64,000 bases of DNA from Sphingopyxis sp. H073 (GTDB lineage Bacteria; Pseudomonadota; Alphaproteobacteria; Sphingomonadales; Sphingomonadaceae), in the NCBI RefSeq assembly GCF_001468395.1, contig NZ_LNSG01000002.1, positions 372,001-436,000 of the forward strand. The letters are read 5' to 3'. A program made the position numbers and the translations under genes. Every line of letters begins with the position of its first letter. Positions within the stretch are counted from its first letter, which is position 1. This document shows positions 55,213-63,757 of the stretch, piece by piece. The notes below the pieces were generated by a model. The model saw only the letters and a program-made list of their open reading frames with translations, searched no databases and had not been told where the DNA came from.

Positions 55213-55369
55213 TGTATTTAATTCTATACAGATCAACAGCTTAAATGCGATATGAAGGGTTTTCTGGCCACAAAATGGTACCGTTATGCGAAAAATATGC
55301 GGCCGGAAAATGCCCTTCTTCGAATCTTCGTATCTTGCAAAAGGTGGGGAGTGGTATCATATTGGCGGC

Positions 55370-56035
55370 ATGAAGATTGGTAAGAGAGAGAGCCAACGGC
55401 TCCTGAAACGCGCCCAGATCATTGCAATCGCGCGCGAACATTTTTTCGAGAAAGGCTTCGAGGGCGCGTCGATGTCGGCGATCGCGGCGCAGCTCGGCGG
55501 GTCCAAGCGCACCCTCTGGTCCTATTTCCCTTCGAAGGAAGAGTTATTCGCCGCGGTCGTCGAGGATACGGCGGCCGGGATTCGCGGCGGCATCGATTTT
55601 TCGGCGGTCGGCGATTCGCCGCTCGATCAGCTGACGCATCTGTCGCGGACGATCATCGAACGCATGACCGCCCCGATCGCGGTGCAGATGTTCCGGCTGA
55701 TCAGTCCGATGTCCGAACGCAATCCCGAGTTGGTGCGCATCTTCTTCGAACGCGGCCCGCGCCGGACGCAGAAGAGTATCGCCGAATATCTGCGCGCGAA
55801 TTTCGGCGACCTCCTTTGGACCGACGATTATTGGCAGGCGGGCGACGATCTCGTCGCACTGGCCGCATCGAATTTCCATTTCGAGAGCCTTTGGGGCCTC
55901 AGCAATCCGCCGACGCCGAAGCAGAAAGACGCGCGCGCGCGGCGCGCCGCGATCCTGTTCCTCCGCGCCTATGGCCGCCACCCCGAGCTGTGGGCGCCGA
56001 TCGATAAAGTGGATGGCGCCAGGGAAACGGTATGA
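55370..56035 (+). CDS. TetR-family regulator of the efflux operon
   Basis: A 221-residue TetR regulator with an N-terminal HTH (about residues 30-52: SMSAIAAQLGGSKRTLWSYF) and an AcrR-like C-terminal region. I chose the ATG at 55370, preceded by GGCGGC; an in-frame start at 55286 would add 28 residues that are not TetR-like. Divergent from the efflux genes with two palindromes between, so it probably represses them. Confidence 0.88.
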   Translation: MKIGKRESQRLLKRAQIIAIAREHFFEKGFEGASMSAIAAQLGGSKRTLWSYFPSKEELFAAVVEDTAAGIRGGIDFSAVGDSPLDQLTHLSRTIIERMTAPIAVQMFRLISPMSERNPELVRIFFERGPRRTQKSIAEYLRANFGDLLWTDDYWQAGDDLVALAASNFHFESLWGLSNPPTPKQKDARARRAAILFLRAYGRHPELWAPIDKVDGARETV

Positions 56036-56070
56036 CCAGGGCTGCGTGGATGGCGTAGCCCGTTGGTACC

Positions 56071-56118
56071 CGCCCGAAGGCGGAGGTCAGGGCTTCGGGT
56101 CCCTTCGGGCGCGCGATT
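56071..56118 (+). terminator. Terminator after the efflux TetR gene
   Basis: CGCCCGAAGG (56071-56080) and CCTTCGGGCG (56102-56111) form a 10-bp stem with a 21-base loop, followed by CGCGATTTTT. The stem plus T5 tract supports termination 35-85 bases past the stop. Confidence 0.65.
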
Positions 56119-56218
56119 TTTCCCAATATTGCCGCGTGCCCTGCCTCAAATTTATTGGGGTTGCGGGCGCTCGTCCGTCTGGGGCATCGCTGTGCGGTCC
56201 TATCGGGGCGGGAGGGCG

Positions 56219-56836
56219 ATGAGCGACACGCACAGGATCTTGATCGTCGACGATCACCCGCTCACGCAGAGCGGGCTCCGGCTGCTTTTTTCCGCGCATC
56301 CGCGCTTTTCGGTTGTCGGTGCGCTCGATCGCGGGGCGACGGTCGCCGCCTTCGTCCAGTCGCAGCCGGTCGACCTCGTCATCCTCGACCTCAACATGCC
56401 CGACGTGCGCGGGATCAACATTCTCGCCGAAATCGTCGGCTCGCGCGACATGACGGTAATCATCCTGACCGGCGAATCGGGCTATGGCGAGGTCGACTAT
56501 GCGCTGAAACTCGGCGCGCGCGCCGCGGTGAGCAAGGCCGACCCGGCCGAGGAAATCATCGCCGCCTGCGACGCCGCGCTGGCGGGCGACGTCTATCTGT
56601 CGCCGCATATGGAGGAGGCGCTCGGCAAGTACAGCGGCTCGCCCGTCACCCTGTCGTCGCGCCAGATGGCCATCCTCCACTATCTGGCGCAGGGCGAGAG
56701 CAACAAGGAAATTTCGTACCGCCTGTCGATCGCGCAGCCGACGGTGTCGTTCCACATCGCCGAACTGCGCCGCAAGCTCGATGTGCCCAACAATCGCAAG
56801 ATCGTCGAGCGCGCGCAGGAGCTAAAGCTGCTCTGA
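56219..56836 (+). CDS. NarL/LuxR-family response regulator
   Basis: A 205-residue regulator. The receiver domain has acidic VDDH near the start, phospho-acceptor Asp54 in ILDLNMPD, Thr in ILTGES and Lys in AVSKADP. A LuxR-type HTH follows (LSSRQMAILHYLAQGESNKE then PTVSFHIAELRRKL). The ATG at 56219 has GGAGG close upstream. It converges on the sensor kinase gene, overlapping its end by 15 bases, which makes that kinase a likely partner. Confidence 0.9.
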   Translation: MSDTHRILIVDDHPLTQSGLRLLFSAHPRFSVVGALDRGATVAAFVQSQPVDLVILDLNMPDVRGINILAEIVGSRDMTVIILTGESGYGEVDYALKLGARAAVSKADPAEEIIAACDAALAGDVYLSPHMEEALGKYSGSPVTLSSRQMAILHYLAQGESNKEISYRLSIAQPTVSFHIAELRRKLDVPNNRKIVERAQELKLL

Positions 56837-59083
56837 CCCGCGCACGACGAGCGGGTGGCGCATCAGCTCGCGGCACGGCGGTTTCAAGATCATCAGCCCG
56901 ACAAGCTCGCTCAGCCGTCCGCGCGTGACCGTCGTGTCGTCATAGGTCAACGCGGCGATGCGGCGTCTGGAACCTTCGGCCGCGGCGAGCGCGGCGTCGA
57001 ACGCGGCGCGCTCGTCGAAGTCGAGGATGCGCCAGCCGGGCAGGCCCGCCTGGAGTTCCTCCGCCGGACAGGGCGTGATCGCGTCATAGGCGGCAGGAAG
57101 CCGGACGGCGATCGTCGTGCCGCCGGCGTCCGAGGCGGTGATCGCCAGCGACCCGCCGAGCGCCCCGATCAGCCGCTTCGCCGAATGGAACCCCGATCCC
57201 GAGCCCGCCGCGCGCGCGTCGGCGCGCACGCGCCGGCCATCCGCTGCGTTGAGGGCGCGGACGATGTTGGCGGGCATCCCGCTGCCGGTGTCGGAGAGGA
57301 GGATCACGGCCTCTTCGCCTTCGCGGTCGAGCGTCAACGTCGCGCCGCCCTTCGCCGTATATTGATAGCTGTTGCTGATCAGGTTCGCGAGCACCCGCAT
57401 CAACAGCGGCTTGTCCGAAACAAGCATGATGTCGGCGTCGACCCGGACCGCGAGCGTCAGCCCCTTGGCGGCAAAGGGGGCGCGGAACATCATCTGCAGC
57501 GGCTCGACCAGCGCTGCGCCGCCGAAAGCGCCGAGGGCGACGAAATCATCCTCGCTGCCGACGATGTTGGCACCCGACATCGTCGTCGACACGATTTCGC
57601 CCAGATAATCGGCCGAGCTTTGCAGCATCGCGGTCAATTCGCCGTTCGCCGCCGGGTCGCGCTTCAACGCGTCGACCGCGCTGTTGAGCGCGAGGATGAC
57701 CTGCTTGCTGTCATGCCCCGAGGCATGGAGCAGCGCGTTCTGGCTGTGCACGGTTTCGAGCGCGAAAGCCTTTTCCTCCGCCAGCCGCGCGGCGCGCTCG
57801 CTGACCGCGAGGCGTCCGGCGAGTTCGCGGGCATAGGCTTCGTCGGCGGCGATCTTGTCGGCCTGGATCTTCTTGAGGTTGAGGCCGAGCGCGAGCGTCG
57901 CCATCAGCGATTCGAACAGCCCGACCGGCCCCGCGAGGTGCCAGTTGATCGGCAGCCAGGCGAACACGCCCATCGAGGCGATCGCGGCATAGACGATGAA
58001 GAGCGCAAGGCTCGCCCAGCCGACGAACAGCGGCCAGAGCTGGCGCCCGACGCGTTTCATCGCGGCATAGCCGACGAACGGCAGGAACAGCGCGCCGGCG
58101 ACCGCGATGATCCAGCAACCGATGTGCAGGCTGTGCCGGAAGACAGGCGGATAAAGCGCGAGGCCGGGCTGCAGCGCCATCAGCACCAGCGCCGCGCCGA
58201 TCAGGATGCGGAGCGCAAGGTCGGTCTTCGGAAAGCGCGTCGCCGTCCCGACGAAACTGCGCGCGAACTGCGCCATCGCGCCCGCGAAGCCGCATTTGAA
58301 CATATCCTCGATCCCGACGCTGGTCAGCGGATTGTCGGAGAGGAAGAAGATGGTGACATAGCCCTCCGAATGGATCGTGTTGATCGCGAAAAAGGCCTGC
58401 GCGACCGCGAGCCACACGAAGTCGCGGTGCCCGGTGATCGAGAAGAAGAGGAAGTTCAGGAAGATCAGCACCGCGAGCCCCAGCACGACCCCGGACACCA
58501 GCGCGATGTTGGCGCGCCGGTCCTTGAAGAAGCTGCCATAGGTCTGGATCTTGAGCGGCATATAGGTCGAATTTTCGGAGACGAAGTCGATCAGCAGCAG
58601 CTTTTCCTGTCCGGGGTCGAGCACGAATTCGGTGCTGAACGCCTGATAGCTGAGCAGATTCTCGCGCGCAGCCTTGGCGTCGGTGCCGTCGACGAGCAGG
58701 TCGACCTTGCCGTCGGCGACCTCGAAGAGGCGGAAATATTTGAGCGATCCGCGCCCGGTGGTGAAGATCCAGCTCCCCTGTGCGTCGCTTGCATTACGAA
58801 CCTTGACCGCGACGATCGTTCGGGCGCCCGGCGGACCGAAATGGACGCTCTGTCCCTGTATGGCTTCGAGCGGCGCCTCCAGGATCGCGGCAAGGCCCCG
58901 TTCGTCGGGCGCGCCGGGATCCTTCGTATAGCGGACATAGGGTGCGACCGCCGGGCCGTCGGCGCCGGCGCTGAGCTCGATGGTCGGGATCGGCGGTGCC
59001 GACGCTTGTGCCGACGCTGCGGCGGGCGCCAGCAGCGCCGCCATCAGCCAGAGGCCGAAGCCTATCCGCGCGACGATCGACAT
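56822..59083 (-). CDS. 7TM-type sensor histidine kinase
   Basis: A 753-residue kinase: signal peptide, a periplasmic 7TMR-DISM extracellular-type domain (about 40-190), seven membrane helices (about 195-415), a coiled coil, a His box (HASGHDSKQVILAL near residue 505) and an ATPase domain with NLISNSYQYT (N box) and DTGSGMP (G1). After the ATPase lies an extra 90-residue domain. Start at ATG 59081-59083; the longer frame upstream is Arg-rich and non-coding. The ligand is unknown. Confidence 0.87.
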   Translation of the reverse strand: MSIVARIGFGLWLMAALLAPAAASAQASAPPIPTIELSAGADGPAVAPYVRYTKDPGAPDERGLAAILEAPLEAIQGQSVHFGPPGARTIVAVKVRNASDAQGSWIFTTGRGSLKYFRLFEVADGKVDLLVDGTDAKAARENLLSYQAFSTEFVLDPGQEKLLLIDFVSENSTYMPLKIQTYGSFFKDRRANIALVSGVVLGLAVLIFLNFLFFSITGHRDFVWLAVAQAFFAINTIHSEGYVTIFFLSDNPLTSVGIEDMFKCGFAGAMAQFARSFVGTATRFPKTDLALRILIGAALVLMALQPGLALYPPVFRHSLHIGCWIIAVAGALFLPFVGYAAMKRVGRQLWPLFVGWASLALFIVYAAIASMGVFAWLPINWHLAGPVGLFESLMATLALGLNLKKIQADKIAADEAYARELAGRLAVSERAARLAEEKAFALETVHSQNALLHASGHDSKQVILALNSAVDALKRDPAANGELTAMLQSSADYLGEIVSTTMSGANIVGSEDDFVALGAFGGAALVEPLQMMFRAPFAAKGLTLAVRVDADIMLVSDKPLLMRVLANLISNSYQYTAKGGATLTLDREGEEAVILLSDTGSGMPANIVRALNAADGRRVRADARAAGSGSGFHSAKRLIGALGGSLAITASDAGGTTIAVRLPAAYDAITPCPAEELQAGLPGWRILDFDERAAFDAALAAAEGSRRRIAALTYDDTTVTRGRLSELVGLMILKPPCRELMRHPLVVRGSEQL

Positions 59084-59483
59084 GCGCCGACCGGTGTCGC
59101 GTGCGCAGTCGGAAAAGTCAATTTTTGCGTTGCCTTTCAAGGGCGCGAAACAAGCCGGGCGGGCATCGGACGATCGGGTTCGCGCGTCGGCCACCCCAAC
59201 AAACATTGGGTAGCGCCTCGCGCGGCGCTGACCTAGGCGGTCGTTCAAAGCTCGGCGGCGCATCCGCGACTGGCCGGCGCGCGGGGGCGCAACGACATCG
59301 TGACGCGACGGGCCGGCCGGTGAGGGAGGCCGCGACCGGTCCGTCAGTTAACCGCACGAATTGCCTTCTGATCTTCTGCGACCCGGGTCAGGACAGTTCG
59401 GTGGTGGGGCCGGGGCGGCTTGGCCGTTCCGGCCTCTTCTTTCCAAGAACGAAGGCGAATTGGTACGTCCGGCCACACGCGCA
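59084..59483. other. Gap of about 400 bases upstream of the kinase gene
   Basis: It should hold the kinase promoter. GC-rich, with no open frame of coding character and no clear inverted repeat or promoter boxes. The next 209 bases carry the oxygenase fragment described separately. Confidence 0.45.
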
Positions 59484-59692
59484 TCAAAACGGATTGAGCC
59501 GGTTCGCGTAACGCTGCAGCCGCGGCGGCACCCAGTCCTTGATGAAATGGCTCGTGCGCGTGCGCCAGTCGGTCCGGTCGGTGGTTCCCGGCCGGGTCTG
59601 GAAGGTCGTCGATCGCTCCGGGGTATTCTCGAGGCCTTCAGCGAAGGCGGTGTAATAATAGGTGGCAATCGAACGGCGGTCGCGGTCGGGCG
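59484..59692 (-). pseudogene. C-terminal fragment of a 2OG-Fe(II) oxygenase-like protein
   Basis: The minus strand encodes RFPPDRDRRSIATYYYTAFA, then EGLENTPERSTTFQTRPG and TSHFIKDWVPPRLQRYANRL with a stop at 59484. The RRSIATYYYT block is the conserved end of the core in a 2OG-Fe(II) oxygenase family. No start codon or metal-binding HxD is found upstream, where the reading frame degenerates and hits a stop near 59750, so only a remnant remains. Confidence 0.55.
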
Positions 59693-59882
59693 GGAATCGC
59701 CCCTTAAGGCACCCGCGGTTTAGGAGCCCGACCAGCCCACGCGGGTCGATCTAGTCTCCTCTCGGACGCTTCCGCTTTGCGCCTCAGCCCGGCCATTCAC
59801 CGCCAGCGACGCGTGGCCCAAAACCAGTCGTTCGCAAATGGGCCATTATAGCAGTGGCCGGACGTCCGATCTCCCACGAAAC

Positions 59883-60299
59883 CTAACAGCTGCGAGAAAC
59901 GCCCTTATCTTTGGAACGCGAGAACTTGCCCCATGCCCGTTCGCTGCCCCACCACAGAGCGGCAAACCCGCCAAGCGTGACTCCGCCCAGAATACCCCAG
60001 CCATGTGGCCCCAGCGGCAGCATCCCAATCGCGTAGGCGACGACCAGTATCGCCATCCCAATCAGGAACGGTCCGGTGAAACGGCAATGAGTCCGGCCGC
60101 ACCGTCTGGCGTTCATGATACAAGCCGCACCCATGGAGGCCAGCATGACGGTCCAGATGACCGCGCGGGGCGTAGGTTCCAGCCACATGGCGGCCAGCAT
60201 GGCTAGGCCGGGAATAGCCCAGAGCCCGACAAGCGTGCGCCAGTTACCCGACCAATCCCCGGCGCCGCTGGCGGGATCGGAACCGCGCGGGCTACTCAT
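59883..60299 (-). CDS. Small membrane protein beside the mercury operon
   Basis: A 138-residue protein with four likely membrane helices (about 22-42, 46-62, 74-95 and 100-118) and a Cys-containing loop (IMNARRCGRTHCRFTGP). Cys pairs like this suit metal handling. It ends the merTPA direction, 33 bases past merA, so it is probably the last gene of the operon. The family is not one I can name; a mer-linked role is inference. Confidence 0.68.
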   Translation of the reverse strand: MSSPRGSDPASGAGDWSGNWRTLVGLWAIPGLAMLAAMWLEPTPRAVIWTVMLASMGAACIMNARRCGRTHCRFTGPFLIGMAILVVAYAIGMLPLGPHGWGILGGVTLGGFAALWWGSERAWGKFSRSKDKGVSRSC

Positions 60300-60332
60300 G
60301 TCATCTCACCGCCGCGACGCGACCGAGCAATC

Positions 60333-61772
60333 TTATCCTGCACAGCAGGACAGCCTTTTCACATCCCGATCGAATGTCTGCGCAGCCAGCTTCAGTCCTT
60401 CGACCGTGGTCAGATAGGGGAAGATCATCTCCGCCAGATCGTCGATCGTGAGGCCGCAGCGGATCGCCATGGCGGCGGTCTGGATACTGTCCGCACCTTC
60501 CGGCGCCAAGATATGCGCGCCCAGCAGTTTGCGGGTCCGGCCATCCGCAACCAGCTTGATCAGGCCGCGCGTGTCGCGAGCCGCCAATGCGCGCGGAACA
60601 TTCTCGAGCGGGAGGGTCGAGGTTCGCGTTGCATATCCTGCCGCGATAGCCTGCGCTTCGGTGAAGCCGACACTGGCTACCTGCGGATCGCTGAATACGA
60701 CGGCCGGCATGGCCGAATTGTCGTACCGCAGGCTATCGCCGTTCAAGGCGTTCTTGGCGGCGATCTTTGCGCCATAGGCTGCCATGTAAACGAACTGGTC
60801 TCGGCCCGTCACATCGCCGGCGGCATAGACGCCGCGCACCGAGGTTCGCATATGGTCATCGACAATGATGGCACCGCTGAGCGTCTGCTTCACCCCTGCC
60901 TCGATGAGACCGAGGTCCTCCACATTCGGGGCGCGCCCGGTCGCTACGAGAAGGCGCTCCGCGACGATGGTTTCGGCGACCCCGTTGCGCAGGACGGTGA
61001 GCGCGGTGCCCCCTTCCGCCGTCTTGTGGGCCGACTGATAGGCGAGGTCGCCCAGAACCGTGATGCCTTCGCTCGAAAGATAGTCGGTCAGCGCGGCACC
61101 GATCTCCGGCTCCATATCGGGGAGAAGGCGGCTGCGGAAAACGAGCGTCACGTCGACGCCGGCGCGGGAGAACATCTGGGCGAGTTCCACACCGATATAG
61201 CCGCCCCCGAGGACGATCATCGATTTCGGCAACTCGGTCAGGTCGAGCGCGGTAGTGCTGTCGAGCGCATCGACGTCCGGAAGGCCCGGGATAGCCGGCA
61301 CCGCCGGACGCGTACCTGTCGCAATCACGATCCGGTCAGCGGTGAACCGCCTTCCACCGGCCTCGACGCCATTTTCGACGAGCCGCGCCGTGCCTTCATG
61401 GTAGGCGATATTATTGTAGAGAGGCAGGAGATCCGCATATTTCGCCTGACGAAGGCCCGAGACGAGCGAGTCCTTTTCGGCGATCACCTTGCCCCAATCG
61501 GCCATTCGTGCCCCGGCCTCGACACCGTTGAACCGCATCGGCGCGGCATTCGCGTGGTGAATGCTCTCGACCGCGCGGATCAGCGCCTTGGAAGGAACGC
61601 AGCCGACGTTGACGCAGGTTCCGCCGATGGTGCCGGCACCGATAACGGCGACTTGGGCTCCTTGCTCCGCCGCGGTAATCGCGGCCGAGAACCCAGCCGA
61701 GCCGCCGCCCACGACGATAAGGTCGTACTTCTTGGCCTGAGAGCCGTCGCCCCGATTGCAGCAATCACTCAT
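60333..61772 (-). CDS. merA: Mercuric reductase MerA
   Basis: A 479-residue flavoprotein that reduces Hg(II) to Hg(0) with NADPH. It has the FAD motif VVGGGSAGFSA, the redox pair Cys53-Cys58 in GGTCVNVGCVPSK, an NADPH site (LGGGYIGVELAQ) and the C-terminal vicinal Cys pair in LSCCAG that delivers mercury. The N-terminal NmerA metal-binding domain is missing, as in short MerA forms; the N-terminus begins MSDCCNRGDG with a Cys pair. It lies 10 bases after merP. Confidence 0.93.
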   Translation of the reverse strand: MSDCCNRGDGSQAKKYDLIVVGGGSAGFSAAITAAEQGAQVAVIGAGTIGGTCVNVGCVPSKALIRAVESIHHANAAPMRFNGVEAGARMADWGKVIAEKDSLVSGLRQAKYADLLPLYNNIAYHEGTARLVENGVEAGGRRFTADRIVIATGTRPAVPAIPGLPDVDALDSTTALDLTELPKSMIVLGGGYIGVELAQMFSRAGVDVTLVFRSRLLPDMEPEIGAALTDYLSSEGITVLGDLAYQSAHKTAEGGTALTVLRNGVAETIVAERLLVATGRAPNVEDLGLIEAGVKQTLSGAIIVDDHMRTSVRGVYAAGDVTGRDQFVYMAAYGAKIAAKNALNGDSLRYDNSAMPAVVFSDPQVASVGFTEAQAIAAGYATRTSTLPLENVPRALAARDTRGLIKLVADGRTRKLLGAHILAPEGADSIQTAAMAIRCGLTIDDLAEMIFPYLTTVEGLKLAAQTFDRDVKRLSCCAG

Positions 61773-61782
61773 GATACGACTT

Positions 61783-62067
61783 TCACTTGCGGACTCGGGA
61801 AGGGTAGCCAGCGTTGGTGGTCGCCGCGATCAACGCCGCGGTGCTGGTCTTGGCGTCGTCATAGGTGACCGTCGCGGTATGCGTTTTGGCCGACACTTCG
61901 ACAGCGGTCACGCCGGGTACGCGCGACAGGCTCTTTTTGACGGTGGGAGCGCAGGTCACGCAGGTCATGTTCTCGACCGCCAAGGTGGTGGTCCGGATTG
62001 CGGCAAAGGCCGGCCCGGATGCGAACAGCGCAGCCGCGGCCGCGAACAGGGTAAGCTTCTTCATCAT
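61783..62067 (-). CDS. merP: Periplasmic mercury-binding protein MerP
   Basis: A 94-residue protein with a signal peptide (residues 1-23, ending FAA) and a heavy-metal-associated fold whose metal site is MTCVTCAPTV with Cys36 and Cys39. It captures Hg(II) in the periplasm for MerT. It follows merT by 11 bases. Confidence 0.93.
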   Translation of the reverse strand: MMKKLTLFAAAAALFASGPAFAAIRTTTLAVENMTCVTCAPTVKKSLSRVPGVTAVEVSAKTHTATVTYDDAKTSTAALIAATTNAGYPSRVRK

Positions 62068-62078
62068 GGTCTCCTTGT

Positions 62079-62450
62079 TCAAAGGTCGAGGAATAGGGGG
62101 GCGAGATAGGGGAAGAGGACGGCGAGTCCGATCAGCGCCGTTGCAAGCCACAAGGCCGTCTTTGCCAAGCGGTTGGAGGAAGGCGTGCCGCACTCGCCCT
62201 CGGCGCAGACCACGCGCGGCTGACGATAGATCCGCCAGAACCCGGCGGCCAGGAAGGCGATCGCCACCGCCAGGAAGATGGGCTGATAGGGGGCGAGCGC
62301 GGTCAGGTTGCCGATCCATGCGCCACTGACGCCCAGTGTGAAGAGCACTAGCGGGACGATGCAGCAAGAGGCCGCGCCGAGCGCGCCCAGACTTCCTCCA
62401 ACAATCGCTATCCACGCACCACGTCTGGAAGCCGTTTTCGGCTGGGTCAT
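62079..62450 (-). CDS. merT: Mercury transporter MerT
   Basis: A 123-residue membrane protein with three spans. The first contains the Cys29-Cys30 pair (GAASCCIVPLVLF), and a second pair, Cys82 and Cys87, lies in the loop VVCAEGECGTP. These pass Hg(II) from MerP to MerA. It is the first gene of the mer operon; the MerR-type promoter lies just upstream. Confidence 0.92.
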   Translation of the reverse strand: MTQPKTASRRGAWIAIVGGSLGALGAASCCIVPLVLFTLGVSGAWIGNLTALAPYQPIFLAVAIAFLAAGFWRIYRQPRVVCAEGECGTPSSNRLAKTALWLATALIGLAVLFPYLAPLFLDL

Positions 62451-62480
62451 TTTCTGTTCTCCGAATCACGTTGTTGACCC

Positions 62481-62511
62481 TAGATAGGATCTGTAGCGGC
62501 TACAGGTTCAA
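62481..62511 (-). promoter_or_regulatory. MerR-controlled mer promoter
   Basis: On the minus strand TTGAAC (-35, 62506-62511) and TATCTA (-10, 62481-62486) are separated by 19 bases, the over-long spacer that MerR corrects by twisting DNA. The spacer contains the dyad CTGTAGC-C-GCTACAG, the operator. It drives merTPA; merR lies on the other side. Confidence 0.9.
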
Positions 62512-62524
62512 GAGGTATTTCAGC

Positions 62525-62980
62525 ATGGATCGGAAAAATCTGCAGGACACAGCGCCCCGGCTCCCCATCGGAGCACTGTCGCGGCGCACCGGATGCAACA
62601 TCGAGACGATCCGCTATTATGAGAAAATTGGCCTGCTCTCCGCGCCTGCGCGCAGCGACGGCGGTCACCGGCTCTATGGCTATGGTCATCTCATGCGGCT
62701 CGGCTTTGTGCGGCGCGCGCGGGAACTGGGCTTCACGCTGGACGAGATCCGCGCGCTGCTTCGGCTGGCCGAGGACCGCGATCGCCCATGCACCGAAGCG
62801 CGCGAGGTCGCCGTGGTCCATCTGACCGACATTCGTACCAAGATCGCGGATCTTCAGGCCATGGAGTCGGTGCTTGCCGAAACCGTCGTGCGATGCGCGG
62901 ATGGCAAGACCCCGGAATGCCCGCTGCTGGAAACGCTATTCGGTTCGATCGATCCGTCTGCCCGGCCTCCTGCCGGCTAG
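62525..62980 (+). CDS. merR: MerR mercury-responsive regulator
   Basis: A 151-residue MerR protein with the HTH and winged region at the start (IGALSRRTGCNIETIRYYEK), a long dimerisation helix and the Hg(II) ligands Cys89, Cys124 and Cys132. The last two have seven residues between them; Tn501-type MerR has eight. Start at the ATG at 62525; an earlier start would overlap the operator. Divergent from merT. Confidence 0.9.
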   Translation: MDRKNLQDTAPRLPIGALSRRTGCNIETIRYYEKIGLLSAPARSDGGHRLYGYGHLMRLGFVRRARELGFTLDEIRALLRLAEDRDRPCTEAREVAVVHLTDIRTKIADLQAMESVLAETVVRCADGKTPECPLLETLFGSIDPSARPPAG

Positions 62981-63130
62981 CCGCCGTCGGCCAGCACAGA
63001 CCAATGTCGGTTTTCGCAAGGACGACGCTTTGGCGAAGCTCAATGTCTGCTTCTTTCATTTTCAGTCCGAAAGCCGACAGGCTGGAAACGGCCAGTCCAC
63101 GCCATGGTGAGCGACCGCGCAAGAATTCCG

Positions 63131-63739
63131 TTAGCCCAGATCGGTCAGAAGAAATGACAGCGCCACAGCCAGCATGATTGCCGCGAACGCGCGTCGCACG
63201 ATCTTGGTGCGCTGCGGATCGGATAGCCATTCATGCGCCGCGCTTCCGGCGATGACTATCGACAGGTGAATCGATGTCGCGATGGCGACGCTGATAACCG
63301 ACAGGATAAGCGCATTGCGGATGCCGAGCGCCTCGCCGTTCAGGAACTGCGGCGCCACAACGAGGAAAAAGATATAAGCCTTCGGGTTGAGCAGATTGAT
63401 CAAGGCGCCGGTCGCAAAGGCGCGGCGAGGCGAGCTGATCGGCCGTGTGGATCGTGATCCATCGCCGGTGCCGCGCCATGCTTCGATAGCAAGCCACAGC
63501 ATCATTGCCGCGCCGGCGAAGCGCAGGATGTTCCAGAGCTGCGGGGCAGCCTGCAGCAATGCCGCCAGCCCCAAGGCTGCCAGAACGCCGTTCGCGAGCA
63601 GGCCCAGCGCGACGCCTGCGACGGCGGATAGGCCGCAACGCCGGCCTTCGGTTGCGGCAAGCCCGGCGAGCCAGGCCATGTTCGGGCCCGGCGTCAACTC
63701 GATCAGCAGCACCGCCAGCGCGAACCCGATAATGTCCAA
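63131..63739 (-). CDS. LysE/RhtB-family exporter
   Basis: A 202-residue membrane protein with six predicted helices and the family pattern ELTPGPNMAWLAGLAATEGR near the start. LysE/RhtB proteins export amino acids or related small molecules. It is separated from merR by 150 bases with no obvious regulatory link, so it is a neighbour rather than part of the mercury locus. Confidence 0.88.
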   Translation of the reverse strand: MDIIGFALAVLLIELTPGPNMAWLAGLAATEGRRCGLSAVAGVALGLLANGVLAALGLAALLQAAPQLWNILRFAGAAMMLWLAIEAWRGTGDGSRSTRPISSPRRAFATGALINLLNPKAYIFFLVVAPQFLNGEALGIRNALILSVISVAIATSIHLSIVIAGSAAHEWLSDPQRTKIVRRAFAAIMLAVALSFLLTDLG

Positions 63740-63757
63740 GCGCCTGTTCCTTCGCGG

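Noticed and set aside
56041-56118. tRNA-like sequence after the efflux TetR gene
   Set aside because: The GAAGGCGGAGGTCAGGG...TTCGGGTCCC stretch recalls a tRNA 3' half, but there is no CCA, the acceptor strand has no partner and the T loop is broken. The 10-bp stem plus T5 fits a terminator better.
56855-59236. Plus-strand open frame of 793 codons opposite the sensor kinase
   Set aside because: Same reason: an antisense shadow rich in Arg and Asp. The kinase on the other strand has all its motifs.
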